Of a stretch of DNA of 64,000 nucleotides, positions 12,007 through 24,000 are shown one piece after another (position 1 is the first letter of the stretch; each line of letters opens with the position of its first letter). The DNA lies in NCBI GenBank assembly GCA_949128115.1, contig OX421962.1, positions 38,649,745-38,713,744 on the forward strand. Reading direction: 5' to 3'. Origin of the DNA: Anaspis maculata. Taxonomy: Eukaryota; Arthropoda; Insecta; Coleoptera; Scraptiidae. The notes under the pieces were generated by a model that saw only the letters and a list, made by a program, of their open reading frames with translations, was not told the DNA's origin and did no database searches. Made by a program: the position numbers and the translations under genes.

Positions 12007-13574
12007 GGTACGAAGGACCGGGTGCGGGTCGAAGGACCCTTACACAAAATGTCATAAACACTATTAACCAATGGTGCTTAGAAGAGGGCTTTAGCATCAA
12101 CCCGGTCAAAACTGTGATAGTTCCGTTCATACGCCGCAGAAAAGTCGAACTGACTGCTCCGGTACTGAGGGGAACTAAAATTGGGTTTTCCGAGGAGGTC
12201 AAATATCTGGGAATCATCGTGGATAGAAAACTCACCTGGAACTCCCACCTGAACAAGACAATTTCGAAGTCCACAGCGGCGTTCTGGATATGCCGCAAAC
12301 TCTTCGGAAGGATTTGGGGTCTGAAATCAGGTATGATCTATTGGTTGTACATGACGGTTGTTAGACCGATCACCACGTACGCCTCACTCGTTTGGTGGGA
12401 TAAAACTAGACAAAAGACAAGCCAACAGAAGCTACAGAAGCTTCAGAGACTTGCCTGTCTAGATATCACGGGAGCTATGTCCACCACTCCTATAGCAGCG
12501 ATGGAAGTTTGGCCCACTACACAAGCAAGTAGAAAGAGAAGGACCAGTGAGTGCTCTCAGGGTAGGACCCAAAAACCTAAGAAGAGGACACTTGAAAGTA
12601 TTGGACTCAAAAAGGGAGCAGTTCCTCACGAGCCCAAGGGATCTCATGCCAGTTGAGTACGACTTCGGGGCTACCTATGAAATGGTCGTAAATGACCGCC
12701 AAGAAAGCGCCCGGAGGGTGGCCCGGCTGCAGAAAAACAACATGATCTGGTACACAGACGGATCCGTAAGAGAGGAAGGAGCCGGGATAGGCATAATATG
12801 GCCCGAAGTATAGGGAATCACTGCCTGTAGGAAGGTTTCTGTCTACTCTACAAACCGAATTACTGGCGGTGGAGAGGTGTGCCCAGGTATGCCTATCCAG
12901 ACAGTACAAAGGAGCAAGAATTTGCATTACCACAGACAGCCAGGCGGCTTCAAGGCACCTGGAGGCCTATGACTGTAAGTCAAAAACCACCTGTAACTGC
13001 AAAAAATCACTCATACAGCTGGCTAAGAGCAACAAACTCACTTTAATGTGGGTACCTGCCCACCAGGGTATCGAGGGAAATGAAGAAGCGGATGCCCTCG
13101 CGAAAAAAGGAGCTCAAACAACATTTATTGGACCGGAGCCCACATGTGGGATGTCGTCATACCTAATAAGGGAAGAAGTCGATAAATGGGAGAATAGGCA
13201 GATAGAGGCCTACTGTAAGAGCATTCCAGGCCAACGACAAGCCAAACAGCTTATTGCGCTCTCCAAAACAAAGACGCAGCTCATCCTGTCGCTCCCTAAG
13301 AACAAAATAAGACTACTTACGGGTCTACTCACTGTACATTGCAAAGTGAGATACCACCTGCAAAAAATGGGTAAGGAAAACTTGCTATTTGCAGGCTTTG
13401 TGCATCGGCAGATGAAACCACCGTGCACTTACTCTGCGAGTGCGAAGTACTGGCACAGAAAAGACTTACGCTGCTGGGAGGTGTGAAACTGACACCCGCA
13501 GACATCAGAGGTAAGTCTCCCAAGGAAATCATCCGATTCGGTGAGGAGGTGGATTTCCTGGGACATTAAATAGA

Positions 13575-14020
13575 AGCATGGTCACGCACAAAAGATCTTT
13601 TAGGTCGCAGTACAGAAAGGATCCTCCGAGACCAAACGACCACCTCTAATCTACAATCTACAAACTCTCTTACTGGATATTGCTTTGTCTTCTTGTAGGA
13701 AGCTTCAGAGACTTTCTCCGGACATTTTCCAGCTTCTTTATGTGAGTTTCGTGGTGCGGCAGTCATATTACCGCATCATACTCCAGTTTAGGTCGAACGA
13801 GTGACTTATATAATGTCACAAAGGCATTGGTACTTAGGAACTGACGGCATCTTCTGTATATAAATCCGAGGGTCCTCTGAGCAGACGCAGAAATGGTGTC
13901 AACATGATGCACAAATGACAGAGCATCATCTGAGGTTACTCCTAGGTCCTTTGTGGCAGAGGATCTAGTCAATGTGATGTTGATATGTAGTAGAGCATTC
14001 AATTCTGAATAGAACATCAA
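13575..14020 (-). mobile_element. Non-LTR retrotransposon fragment, right inverted copy
   Basis: On the - strand it encodes ATKDLGVTSDDALSFVHHVD, ASAQRTLGFIYRRCRQFL and YKSLVRPKLEYDAVI, the same LINE region as 9480-9912 and extending further 3'. One copy is frameshifted relative to the other. The two copies flank the LOA element as inverted arms, which suggests rearrangement, since a simple insertion would leave the halves in the same direction. Confidence 0.75.
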
Positions 14021-14029
14021 GTTTTCAGG

Positions 14030-14832
14030 ACGTCCATATTTTTTAAGGTTTTGGCGATTTTTTTACTATATTTCCTGTATCATATGCATTTGACAGAAAA
14101 CATTGAAATATTCTAGCAAAACTATGAAACTTTTCAGCGTGTTTGGTTCAAAATTGTGCACCATTCTCAACATTCTCAAATCCCAAAAAATATAAGCCTT
14201 ACCTATTTGAAGTTGTTCCAAATTATCAGTTTTTAGATTTCGAGGAATTTTGTGACATCCTACCCTAACTTAGTTTCAGCCATAGGGGTGAAAAATGATA
14301 ATTCGAATTTGGTGTTCGTGTTTTCTTCCAATCTAAGATGTTTACTAAATAAATCAATTGGTTTATGACTAGAGGGGTGGAACGGAAAGATTGAAAATAG
14401 GCTTCCACGTTTCACATTTCTTCTTTAGACTATAAATTTGTATTGCCTTCAGACATTATAAGATTAACAAGACATTATAAGATTATTTCCAATAATAACG
14501 GGACTTTTATTGACTTTAATGACGTATCTTAGGTACCTCTAGCTACAGTGTTCAATTTTAACGCCCATTTTCACTTCCGAAAACAATGAACTCTAGTTTG
14601 TGTCCTAAATTTGGGGCACAAGCAAACACCAGTGTTTTCTAATAAAGTTTTGATTCGGGGTCGATTCCCACGGGAGAAGCCAGGAAAACAAATAAAAACG
14701 CTCGCTAGCTACACCTGCGGGTCCGGTGGAGAATCATCATTACGAAATTGTGTTCTCTCGATCCTTTGTTTTCTCCACTTTATTTTCTTTTCGCGTTGAT
14801 TCTTTGTTATTTAAAATGGTATTTTATTGCAG
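14030..14832. other. No gene recognised upstream of the first visible nAChR exon
   Basis: AT-rich intronic or upstream sequence. A signal-peptide exon was looked for here and further upstream without success. Confidence 0.5.
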
Positions 14833-15029
14833 CCGGAATCAAGCAAATCGAGGCTAATCCGGATGCAAAACGACTGTACGACGATCTGCTCAGCAACTAC
14901 AATAGATTGATAAGGCCTGTGCAGAATCACACGGAAACTCTGACGGTATGGCTCGGTCTGAAGTTGTCGCAGCTCATCGAGATGAACTTGAAGAACCAGA
15001 TTATGACAACGAATTTGTGGGTCGTTCAG
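14833..15029 (+). CDS. nAChRalpha: nAChR alpha exon: mature N-terminus
   Basis: Acceptor TTATTGCAG, donor CAG/GTAAGA. The exon enters with two bases completing a codon and ends in phase 0. It encodes [20 protein letters not shown], the hallmark start of mature insect nAChR subunits, then [19 protein letters not shown] and TTNLWVVQ. The last residues are usually LWVEQ; here a valine replaces the glutamate. An N-glycosylation motif (NHT) follows the RPV segment. The segment often split by an intron into a separate 45-bp exon in other insects appears fused here. A hAT-like element begins 143 bp downstream. Confidence 0.93.
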
Positions 15030-18000
15030 GTAAGATAGAGACTTTTTTTTTGAAAATGTGAGAGTTCCATGTGCCAATTAAGTCACCAGATTGAACATCA
15101 CCTGTATAATTATTAAAGCAATATCGATTTGCATTGGCTAAAGATTTTATTGCAACAAATGGTTATTGTCCCCAGGGCCGATTCTGGCTCGTCGGCCGCC
15201 CTTGTGCGAAAAATATTTGGCCGCCCGCTAGCTGTAACTTTGCAGCAATTTTCTGGCGGGGGCGTCCGGGCCTTCTGAAAATTGCGCCGCAGGCGATTTT
15301 TTCCACTTTGCGGGCCTAAAACCGTCAAGGCCCCCGCATTTCAAACACAATTTTGAGCAATTGTAGTTAATCTGTTTTGCGCTGAGGATCAAGGTGCGTC
15401 CATTATCATCTCACTTCAGCATACATACCCCTCGGCGGCATACCTTGAAGATTAGTTTTTAGGCACTTATACATACCAATTCATAGGTATATTGATTTTT
15501 TAGTTGAATGAAATCAGAAAATGCTGTTCAAATAGGTGGTTGTCTATTGATAAGAAGGCAAAACCCAGAAAAAAGTCATAATTATTGGTAAAATACCTCT
15601 AATCTTGAAAACACAACAACTTGCAAAATTCAGAGAACAAAAAAAAACTTGACAAACCTAATACATATTTGGTATATAATAGGTAAGTACAAGGTCTGTG
15701 AGTAGTAGGTACTAGGTAGTAGGTATACCTATACCAAGGGCCGGTATATCCAAGGGTATTTCCCACAGAGTAGGTATTTCCCATTCTTTTAAAAAGTTTT
15801 GACGCAAAAGTTCATCAGCCAAACAGAGTATCCGAAATTTTACCAAGAGATGAAAATTTTTACCCTTCCTCTGATACTTATACGAGAAAGAAGTCTGATA
15901 TCTATAATAGTTGACGCAGGGCGGCCGCCTCGCCTCCATTCTTGACAATAACCTGTTGTATTTTTTCGGAACTAAAAAAATCACAATTCACGCAGGGCGG
16001 CCGCCTTCGGTCTCAAAAATCATAATATCAGTTTCTTTTTTGACAATCAATTTTTCGTTGAAAAAATTTAGCGACTTTTCGCCGCCCTTGAATTTCGGCC
16101 GCCCTTGTGCAGGGGCACTCCCAGCACACCACTCAGAATCGGCCCTGATTGTCCCATAACTGCCAGACAAACGTTTATTTCGGACTTTTTAGCCAGTCAG
16201 TATGACCCGAGACCACTTTTCGCGAGGCCATCGCTTATAAATTCAGGTAGAGAGGTAGATCAAGAAAGCCTTTTCTATACCATTGTTTACCATGTAGTCA
16301 CTATCTGTAAAAATTAGTTTGTTTCAGTGCTCACCTCGACGCAATACAAACGCCTTGCAAAATTCCTCGTTTTTTTTTAACCTACTGCGATAAGCTTCAC
16401 TTGTTTTCCGGCTATTCTTGTCCGAATTCAATCCGAATGACTCAATAATGTTATGGAAATTTTGATAGGTTTGATTTTACATGCTAATGCTAAATTTTCC
16501 CACTTGTTTCCTGGGCATTCAGTCTCGAAAAGTCGTGATATCCATTGGCCAGCGAGATCACCTGATCTCACGCGCTCAGATTTCTACATGCGGGGTTCTT
16601 TGACACCGGGAGTCTATGCTGACAAGCCCCATATACAGGAAGAACTGAAAACCAATAGTTGAGCAGGAATTAGAGCGATCGGTCTGGCTGTTCAGGAGCG
16701 GATGCATTAGATCCCGCGGTACAATTGCGACCGATGTAATTTTCAAGAGTTGAATATTAGTTAGAAATGGCATGTCATGAGTAGGGATGGGCAAAACTAT
16801 TGATATATCAATAAATTTATCAGTATATCGATAATATATCAACTAATGATATCATTAATCTTTAAAACATATCGATATATCAAATATCAATAATTATCAA
16901 AATATCAAATATCGATAATTATCAAAATATCAAAAGTTGATGATTATTAAAATATCAATGATCGATCAATGTTAACATATTTCAAAGTATAGACAATGGT
17001 TATCATAACATTAAAATATCATTAAATAAAAGATCAAGACCAAAGACCGCCAAAGGAGTGAGTTTCACTTATCATGTAAAAGCTGTATTACACTACACAA
17101 TTTCTTATACAATCTGTCAGTTAAACAATCAAGTTCATTGTTTTTTGACACTATTTTGGCAGATTGTTGAAGAAATTGTACAAGAAATTGTGTGGTGTAA
17201 TACAGCTATAAGTCTAGATTGAACATAGATGATATATTTTTTCATATTATTACTTGTTATTCTTATTTTCATATTGATATTTTTATAATTATCGATTTTT
17301 GATACTTTGATAATTATTGATTTTTGATATTTTGATAATTATCGATATTTGATATATCGTCCCTTGCCAGGCAAAGCAACGTAAGCGACATTTTAGCAAC
17401 TTTGCACGAGAGACAAAAAATCGTGTTGTTTGCAAATTGCTTAAGAAATAATATTAATTTTGCATGTGTCATGTTATGCAATAATTATTCAAGTATATTT
17501 TAGTCTTTGTGATGGTTCACTTATTCGACGCGGCTCAGTGAGATCTTTCCAACAAGATCAAGAACTCATTTTTGTCAGAATGGCGCTTACGTTGCTTTGC
17601 CTGGCAAGGGGCGATATCAATAATTATCGATATTTTTTTCTTATCAAACTTTGATACCTGGATCAAGATATCGCCCATCCCTGGTCATGAGCTTACTTTT
17701 GCTTTTTGATCAATTTCTCTACCGGTCAGTGGAGTTTATTGAAATCAAGAAAAAAAGGGTAAAACACTGTAGTTGAGTCTTGGGTTTATTAGGTAGAGGT
17801 TTATTTTTTCCTTCTGATGTCAATTTATATTTAAGTAATGCGACAGAAACTTGCAATGCGCATACAGTTCCTATTTAGCAAGTTTTTCTACGAACGGTTG
17901 AATTTCGGCAGTGCTTACCAGTACGTGCGGAAATAGTGATGTATGTTATCTTGTTGACGATGATTATTCAATCGGTTCGGCTCCAAAATCGCTATAACTG

Positions 18001-21000
18001 ATTGGCCAGGGATTTTCGAGAACCAATCAAATCCCCTGATTTCAGAGCCGAACCGGCTCGGCTCTAGCGACTCGAAAACATCGTAAACGAGATATATTTC
18101 TGTTGGAAATTTTTTGTTGGTGTTCGGTGTTCAGATGTTAAAACCATGAGAAACAATGAACTGTTGAACTGTTTGTCTGTTATTTTACTATGTGGGTCCA
18201 AATAAAACATAAATGGGTCTATGTGACTGTATTATCATTGTATGATGTTTGAATTCTGACCTTAATTCCCACTAAATCATAATGTATTATTGGGCTATTA
18301 TTGGGCAAATAAGTACATTTTGCAAGTTACAATAAGTACAGGGTGTTCACGATAAAATTCACCCCTCTCTAGGAGATTCCCCTTTGAGATATTTTGAAAA
18401 ACTAAGAACTTTTTCACAACGATTTTTCCCAGGGATCTTGAATCGATCGTCTAAAAGTTTTCAATTGGTACCGTATAATAGGTACAGGGTGTGACATGTA
18501 ACTTTTTTATTTCAAATGCAACACCCTATATTTTATTACGTTATTTGATGAAGCCTTTCTTTCTGATTACAAAGATATATAACATTATTGATTTATATTG
18601 ACGAGGAAGCTGTCAAAAAATAATAAAGTAGGTAGTCAAATAAACTAAAAACTGAAAATTACGCGACATCCTGTATTAGGAACGAATTAGACCATTTATC
18701 CATGCAGAGTTAAATTCTGCAGACAAAATGCTGCGAGAATAACTTTTTTTTGAGTGAACTGTAGAAACCAAAGCCATCTTGCCGCGAAACAAAATTATTT
18801 GACTACCTATTTTGATATTTTCCCGACAACTTACTTGTCAAAATAAATCATAAGTGTCATATATATTTATAATCAGAACAAATAACGGTATAAAATATTA
18901 GTAGCCGAGGTACACATAAAAAAACGGCATTTGATGTTACAAGCAAGCCACTTTGCACAGTTGTTACTTAGACCCTAAAAAACATTTTTTTCCGCAGCAC
19001 ATGGAAATCTGTCCCTTAGGAGAGCGGGGGGGGAGCCCCCCTTGAAAAAAGTAACTTTTTTAAATATTGACCGTATTTCACAATTCTGGTGTCGATTCCA
19101 CACAATTTAATATCGCTAAGGAAGATAGAGATGAAGTACGTCACAAGATACAGTTATTTTTTCATTTTCGGGCGCCATTTTTTAAATATGGCCGCCTATT
19201 TAGCAAAATTTCATCTGATTTGAAAATAAGCTTGTCGCGTGTCTAAGCCGAGTAATTTTGGGGCGCTCTTTACGTTTTCTTCATCTAAAATAACATTCGA
19301 GATATCTGAAGAGAGTTATTGAATGAAGGAAGCATAGAAGGCAATTTTTTTCAATATTTATACTAATGAAGAAATATTCAGTTACATATTATTCGCAATG
19401 ATTTGTTGCACACTGTTCCCTGGATCGGCTGAACCCTCGGCTGAACCAATCGTAGGATCAAGTCCTGAACTGAAAAGTAATTATTGGGGCTTCTAGTACC
19501 TATACTTTTCTCCAAATTTATAAAAAAAAAACTGAAGGCATAGTTTTTGTTGGTGCAGCCTCCTTTACAGCTCTTGCAACTAAGAGTGCAGGGTAGCCGA
19601 TTTCTTTTGCCTTTACATTGCATAGTTTGGCAACCAGTCTTGCAGCCACATCGGTCCAAGGCATTACAAGCACTCCACACTTCCTATAACTGAGACCATA
19701 CTGGTTCCCACTTATCATTTTGGAGTGCCCAGCCCAATCCTTCTGGAGTTGTGTCACACTGGCTAGTGGACGTGGCTTGTCCCCACAACTGACCAGCCTG
19801 GTAAGCGGCTCGTCGAGGATGCTGTACTAGGGCACCAGATGTCGGAGGACCACAGGGCCAAAGTCGATTCTCTGTGGCGAATAGGTTTTTGCGAACCCGA
19901 TCTGCAGTGATACACTCAGGATCACACACTCCATACATGCGGACTGTGTTCTCTTCCGAGGTCTTCAGTGTATCCTCAGTGAGAGGATGTGCAGGAGGAC
20001 GAGCTAAAGGTGTGAATGCATCGGTGTAAATATCTTTCCAAGCACTCCACCTGTCTTTTTGTCTTTCTATCAACTAAAAAACGAAACGCTATCACAATCT
20101 ATGTAGGCGTGGAAACCACGCTGAGCTACGGATCTGGACTCTCAAAGAGCTTCTGCAATTGAATGGATTGCTAGGTGTCTGTAATGCTTGGAGGTACCAT
20201 AGAGAATCCGTAATTGCCTGAGGCCGACGCTTTTTATGTCGAAGTTGTAGGAGATCGCTAGGACCACGACGTCTGTATCGGAACTTGGAATGGGGACGTT
20301 TTCAGTATCGAGAATTACCATGTCCATGACATGAAGAAATATCCTGCTATCAGCTTCTTCCATCTGATCGCAAGTGACATCATTGAGGTTGGTGTTTCGA
20401 GATAATCCGAAGATCTGACGAATTCATCTACGGTTGTCACTGAGCCTATGATTTGAGGTAAACCAGAAAGAGACGTTTCTGAAAGAAATCTGAATAATTC
20501 AAATATCATTCTTGAGATTCACTGTGGGGAAAACCCACTTACAGATCAACTGAGGGTAATTGAAGGCAGTGTTGGCTTTATACATCTGTTTCCTTACCTC
20601 AATATGTCACTACATTTGGAACAACAGCGCTGCAAGCTGCAGTCATGAATAACTGCCGCCAAAACATTTCGCATATTCAAATCCACATTCGGGTTGTGAC
20701 GTTGAATTTAAAATAAGACGTAAGATTTATTGAACCCATTTTGAATAATAATAATAATAAACTGTCTTTATTGATTTTCCAGAATAAAGTATAAGAAATG
20801 ACAATTAAAATAAAATAAACACTGAAAAATCAAACTTAGGGCGAAGTTCAGATGAGTGCACAATCACACCCGCTGCTGAGGGGTGCCCCCTGTACCCCCA
20901 TTCCACGTTTACCGGATAATAATAGTTATAATAATCCACCGAATATTATTTTAGACAAAGGAAACGTGAAGAGCATCATTGAATTAGTCGGCTTGGACAT

Positions 21001-24000
21001 GTGACAAGGTTATTTTCAAATCAGATAAAATTTTGCGAAATTGGCGGCCATATTTTGAAAATGCGCTTAAAAATAACCATACCTTGTAACTTACAGCATT
21101 AGCATTGTCTCTATTTTTCTTAGTGATATCAAATTGTGTGGAATCGACACCAAAATTGTGGAAATCGGTCAATATTTGAAAAAGATACTCTTTCCAAGGG
21201 GGTTTCCCCCCCCCCGCTTTCCTAAGGGACCGATTTTCATGTGCTGCGGAAAAAAATGTTTGTTAGTGTCTTAGTAACAACTGTGCAAAGTGGCTTGCTT
21301 GTAACATCAAATGCCGTTTTCTTTCCATTTAACGTGTGTGCCTCGGCTACTATATGGGGTGTTGCATTCAAAATAAAAAAGTTACATATCACACCCTGTA
21401 TACGGTACCAATAAGAAACTTTTATAGGATCGATTTAAGGTCCCTGTGAAAAATCGTGAAGAAGAAGTTTTTAGTTCTTCGAAATATCTCAAAGAGGAAT
21501 CTACTGGAGAGGGGTGAATTTTATCGTGAACACCCTGTACCTACATAAGTACCTACTTACTTTTTTCCATTGTTTATACAGATCCATTTAGGATTGATGA
21601 GATACAAACTAGGTACGGTTGCGGCCAAAATAAAGTGGACGACAATGTCAACGAGTTGTTGGCTTGCTGTCATGCGACGTTCAGGCCAGAATCCTGAAAA
21701 ATATTTCAACTGTCGTCCACTTTAAAAAGTCCGCAATGGTACACACGACAAAATAGGGTGATTGCATGTAGAGGGAGTTTATGACAAAATGTCAATAGTG
21801 TCACTGTCATCTGTCAAGTTTCATTCCGGTCCGGAGTCAACGTCAACCGGACTAACCTCACTAAATATTGTCATTTTTACGTGTTTTGTTTACATAGGTA
21901 CTGTTTACGAGATCGATAGATGTGATTTCTAATCATTCTAACAATGCCTTACACGTCTATGCCTTACACCTGGCTATTATGTGCTCCAATGCAATTCCCT
22001 AACGAACGTCAAAACATAACTATCGATCCTTGCGCTGCCTGGTGGTGATCAGGTGAACGAATTTCATGCAATCACCCTATTGAACAGATTTCAAGTTTCA
22101 GAATACCTCAACCAAAGAGTTTGGCATCTAGGCCTTTTCAAAGTTGACTTGAAACTTATTGTAAATTGTGAATTGCATTGTGTAACAAGCCCGTGGAAAA
22201 AATCTCAATAAGGAGGTGGTAGGCATGCTATTTCCAAACTGAATCAATATTTTAAAGGAAAATGTTGCACTAATTCTTATAGAGATGGTACGACTACAAG
22301 CTACGTTGGGAACCCGAAGAATACGGCGGCGTGGAAATGCTCTACGTTCCTTCTGAGCACATTTGGCTCCCCGACATAGTTCTCTTCAACAAGTAAGTCG
22401 AACTCCAATCCACAAAAACCCACTTTCATCAAACTGAACAAACATTACATCAACCCACTTTTTAATAAATTTCTCCGTGGTGATGATGATGTCGGTAAAT
22501 ATTACAGAAAAAAAGAGCAGGAGAAGAGACAGGACGAGAGAAATAATATGACAAAATAAATATAGTCTCATGTAAACCGATGGCTTTAATATAATTAAAC
22601 ACAAACACGTCATCATGTTATGTTATACCTATAGACACAAGTTTTCAATTATGTTATTTGCTCTCGAGAAAAAATAAGGGATACAAACTAACTGAAAAAA
22701 AACCGCACAGGCAGGGCTAACGGGTAAATAAATGGTAGTTTTTTTATTGCAGCGCCGACGGCAACTACGAGGTGACTCTGATGACAAAGGCTACCTTGTC
22801 TTACACCGGAGAGGTAATCTGGAAACCACCGTCGATATATAAATCTTCGTGCGAGATAAACGTTCAATACTTCCCGTTTGATGAGCAGAGCTGTCTAATG
22901 AAATTTGGTTCTTGGACGTACAATGGTCTTCAAGTGAGTATTTATTTGGAGCAAGGGGCCCCCTCGGCATGGTATATGGATCCTCCTCGGGAATTTAATA
23001 AAAATGTCGGGCCATCAGTTTGCTTTTGTTACCAATAAGTCTTCACGAATCAACAACACAATAGACGCGTGATCTGAACAAGAAAAGAAGCTGCTGCGCC
23101 ATATCGTCCTCGGGAAAATGTCATCGCGTTCCCTATTAATTCTCTTATTAGATTTTGAGGTGGAGGTTTTAAAAGTTACTTGTTATATGGCTACATGTTC
23201 CGGAAAAATGTGTGTTTGAGTTTGACCTCATGAATCGTGCGCCAATCAAATTGTTATACCTACACAGACGCACACCTCTACTGTTTGCTACGAGTAGGAA
23301 ATTTCATTTTATCTCGTCTTTGTAAAAATAATAAAAGTAACTTCAAAGGGGGAGATTTAAAGCTCTGTTGCTGAAACGAAGGTTTTGGAGTCGGTCCAAG
23401 TGTAAGTCTTATTGCTCGCTGGACGTTTTCAGGGCTTTACACAATTCTTTTTGAATTTGTATAACTGGATTTTCACGAATGCTTTTTAAATGGTGTCTGG
23501 TGATCATTTTTGTCAGATGGAACCGTCGTAGGCGTTGTTTTGTAGCACGCTGAAGAAGGTTGGATATTAAATTGAAGACACTTGAAAAATCGCTAATGGT
23601 CAATTTGTATCTATAGCTATATTCGTCGTCTTTCCTCCATCACTTCACAGCTGCCTGCGGGTGACGAACCTGCCTACGTCGTTGCTCCTTGCTACAGGCT
23701 GCAGTTATATTGCTTGAAAATAAGGTGGATCTCAAACCACAGTTACCTTGAGTAGATACAACCCTAAGACGCGCAAGTGAATACTAAAACTTTATTCATA
23801 ACAACGAATTGGTCGACTGGAATGGATGGTGAAAGTAGATGGCGCTTTCTATCATTTCACTAAACCTATTCAGCTCAATCCCGCGAAAATTAAAATCGTT
23901 GTATTTTTGATGAAGTCCTGCACAAAATTCATATTTCTTTTTTTTTGTCCAATCCACTATACTGTGTTAAACTTTTTTTTTTCGTTGGCTGTTACGATGA

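Larger units (their letters stand above)
9912..13650 (+). pseudogene. LOA-clade non-LTR retrotransposon, 5'-truncated and broken
   Basis: 9913-10838 encodes RT fingers and palm: IKWAVRSFKPYKSPGEDG, SYRPISLTSFLLKTMEKI, FVDVEGAFDN, GCPQGGILSPLLWCLVVDEL and catalytic YADD. After a transposon insertion (10839-12006), 12015-12500 carries the thumb (INPVKTVIVPF, VKYLGIIVDRKLTWNSHL). An RNase H domain follows (WYTDGSVREEGAG, TTDSQAAS, WVPAHQGIEGNEEADALAKK) but is broken by stops and frameshifts near 12500-12870. 13390-13440 has a CCHC knuckle (CRLC...H...C) and the ORF ends FGEEVDFLGH at about 13569. RT plus RNase H in this form is typical of the LOA/I group. Not functional. Confidence 0.85.
16782..17683. 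mobile_element. hAT-like AT-rich MITE with nested palindromes
   Basis: Ends TAGGGATGGGC and GCCCATCCCTG, flanked by perfect 8-bp target duplications GTCATGAG (16774-16781, 17684-17691). The arms consist of degenerate TGATAATTATCGATATT units. Two further palindromic elements are nested within it (17081-17207 and 17359-17612). A truncated relative is at 2926-3147. Confidence 0.85.
18337..21539. mobile_element. 3.2-kb foldback element, TACAGGGTGTTCACG ends
   Basis: Left end TACAGGGTGTTCACGAT and right end its inverse. Arms include AATCTGTCCCTTAGGAG-type and TGTTACAAGCAAGCCACTTT blocks found inverted at about 18940-19030 and 21200-21310. The centre carries a broken PIN-like/CXC gene. The same end sequence bounds the element at 45152-47668. 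Confidence 0.82.

Noticed and set aside
22386..22616. Hydrophobic ORF on the - strand
   Set aside because: Lies across an nAChR exon end and intron; no family motif.
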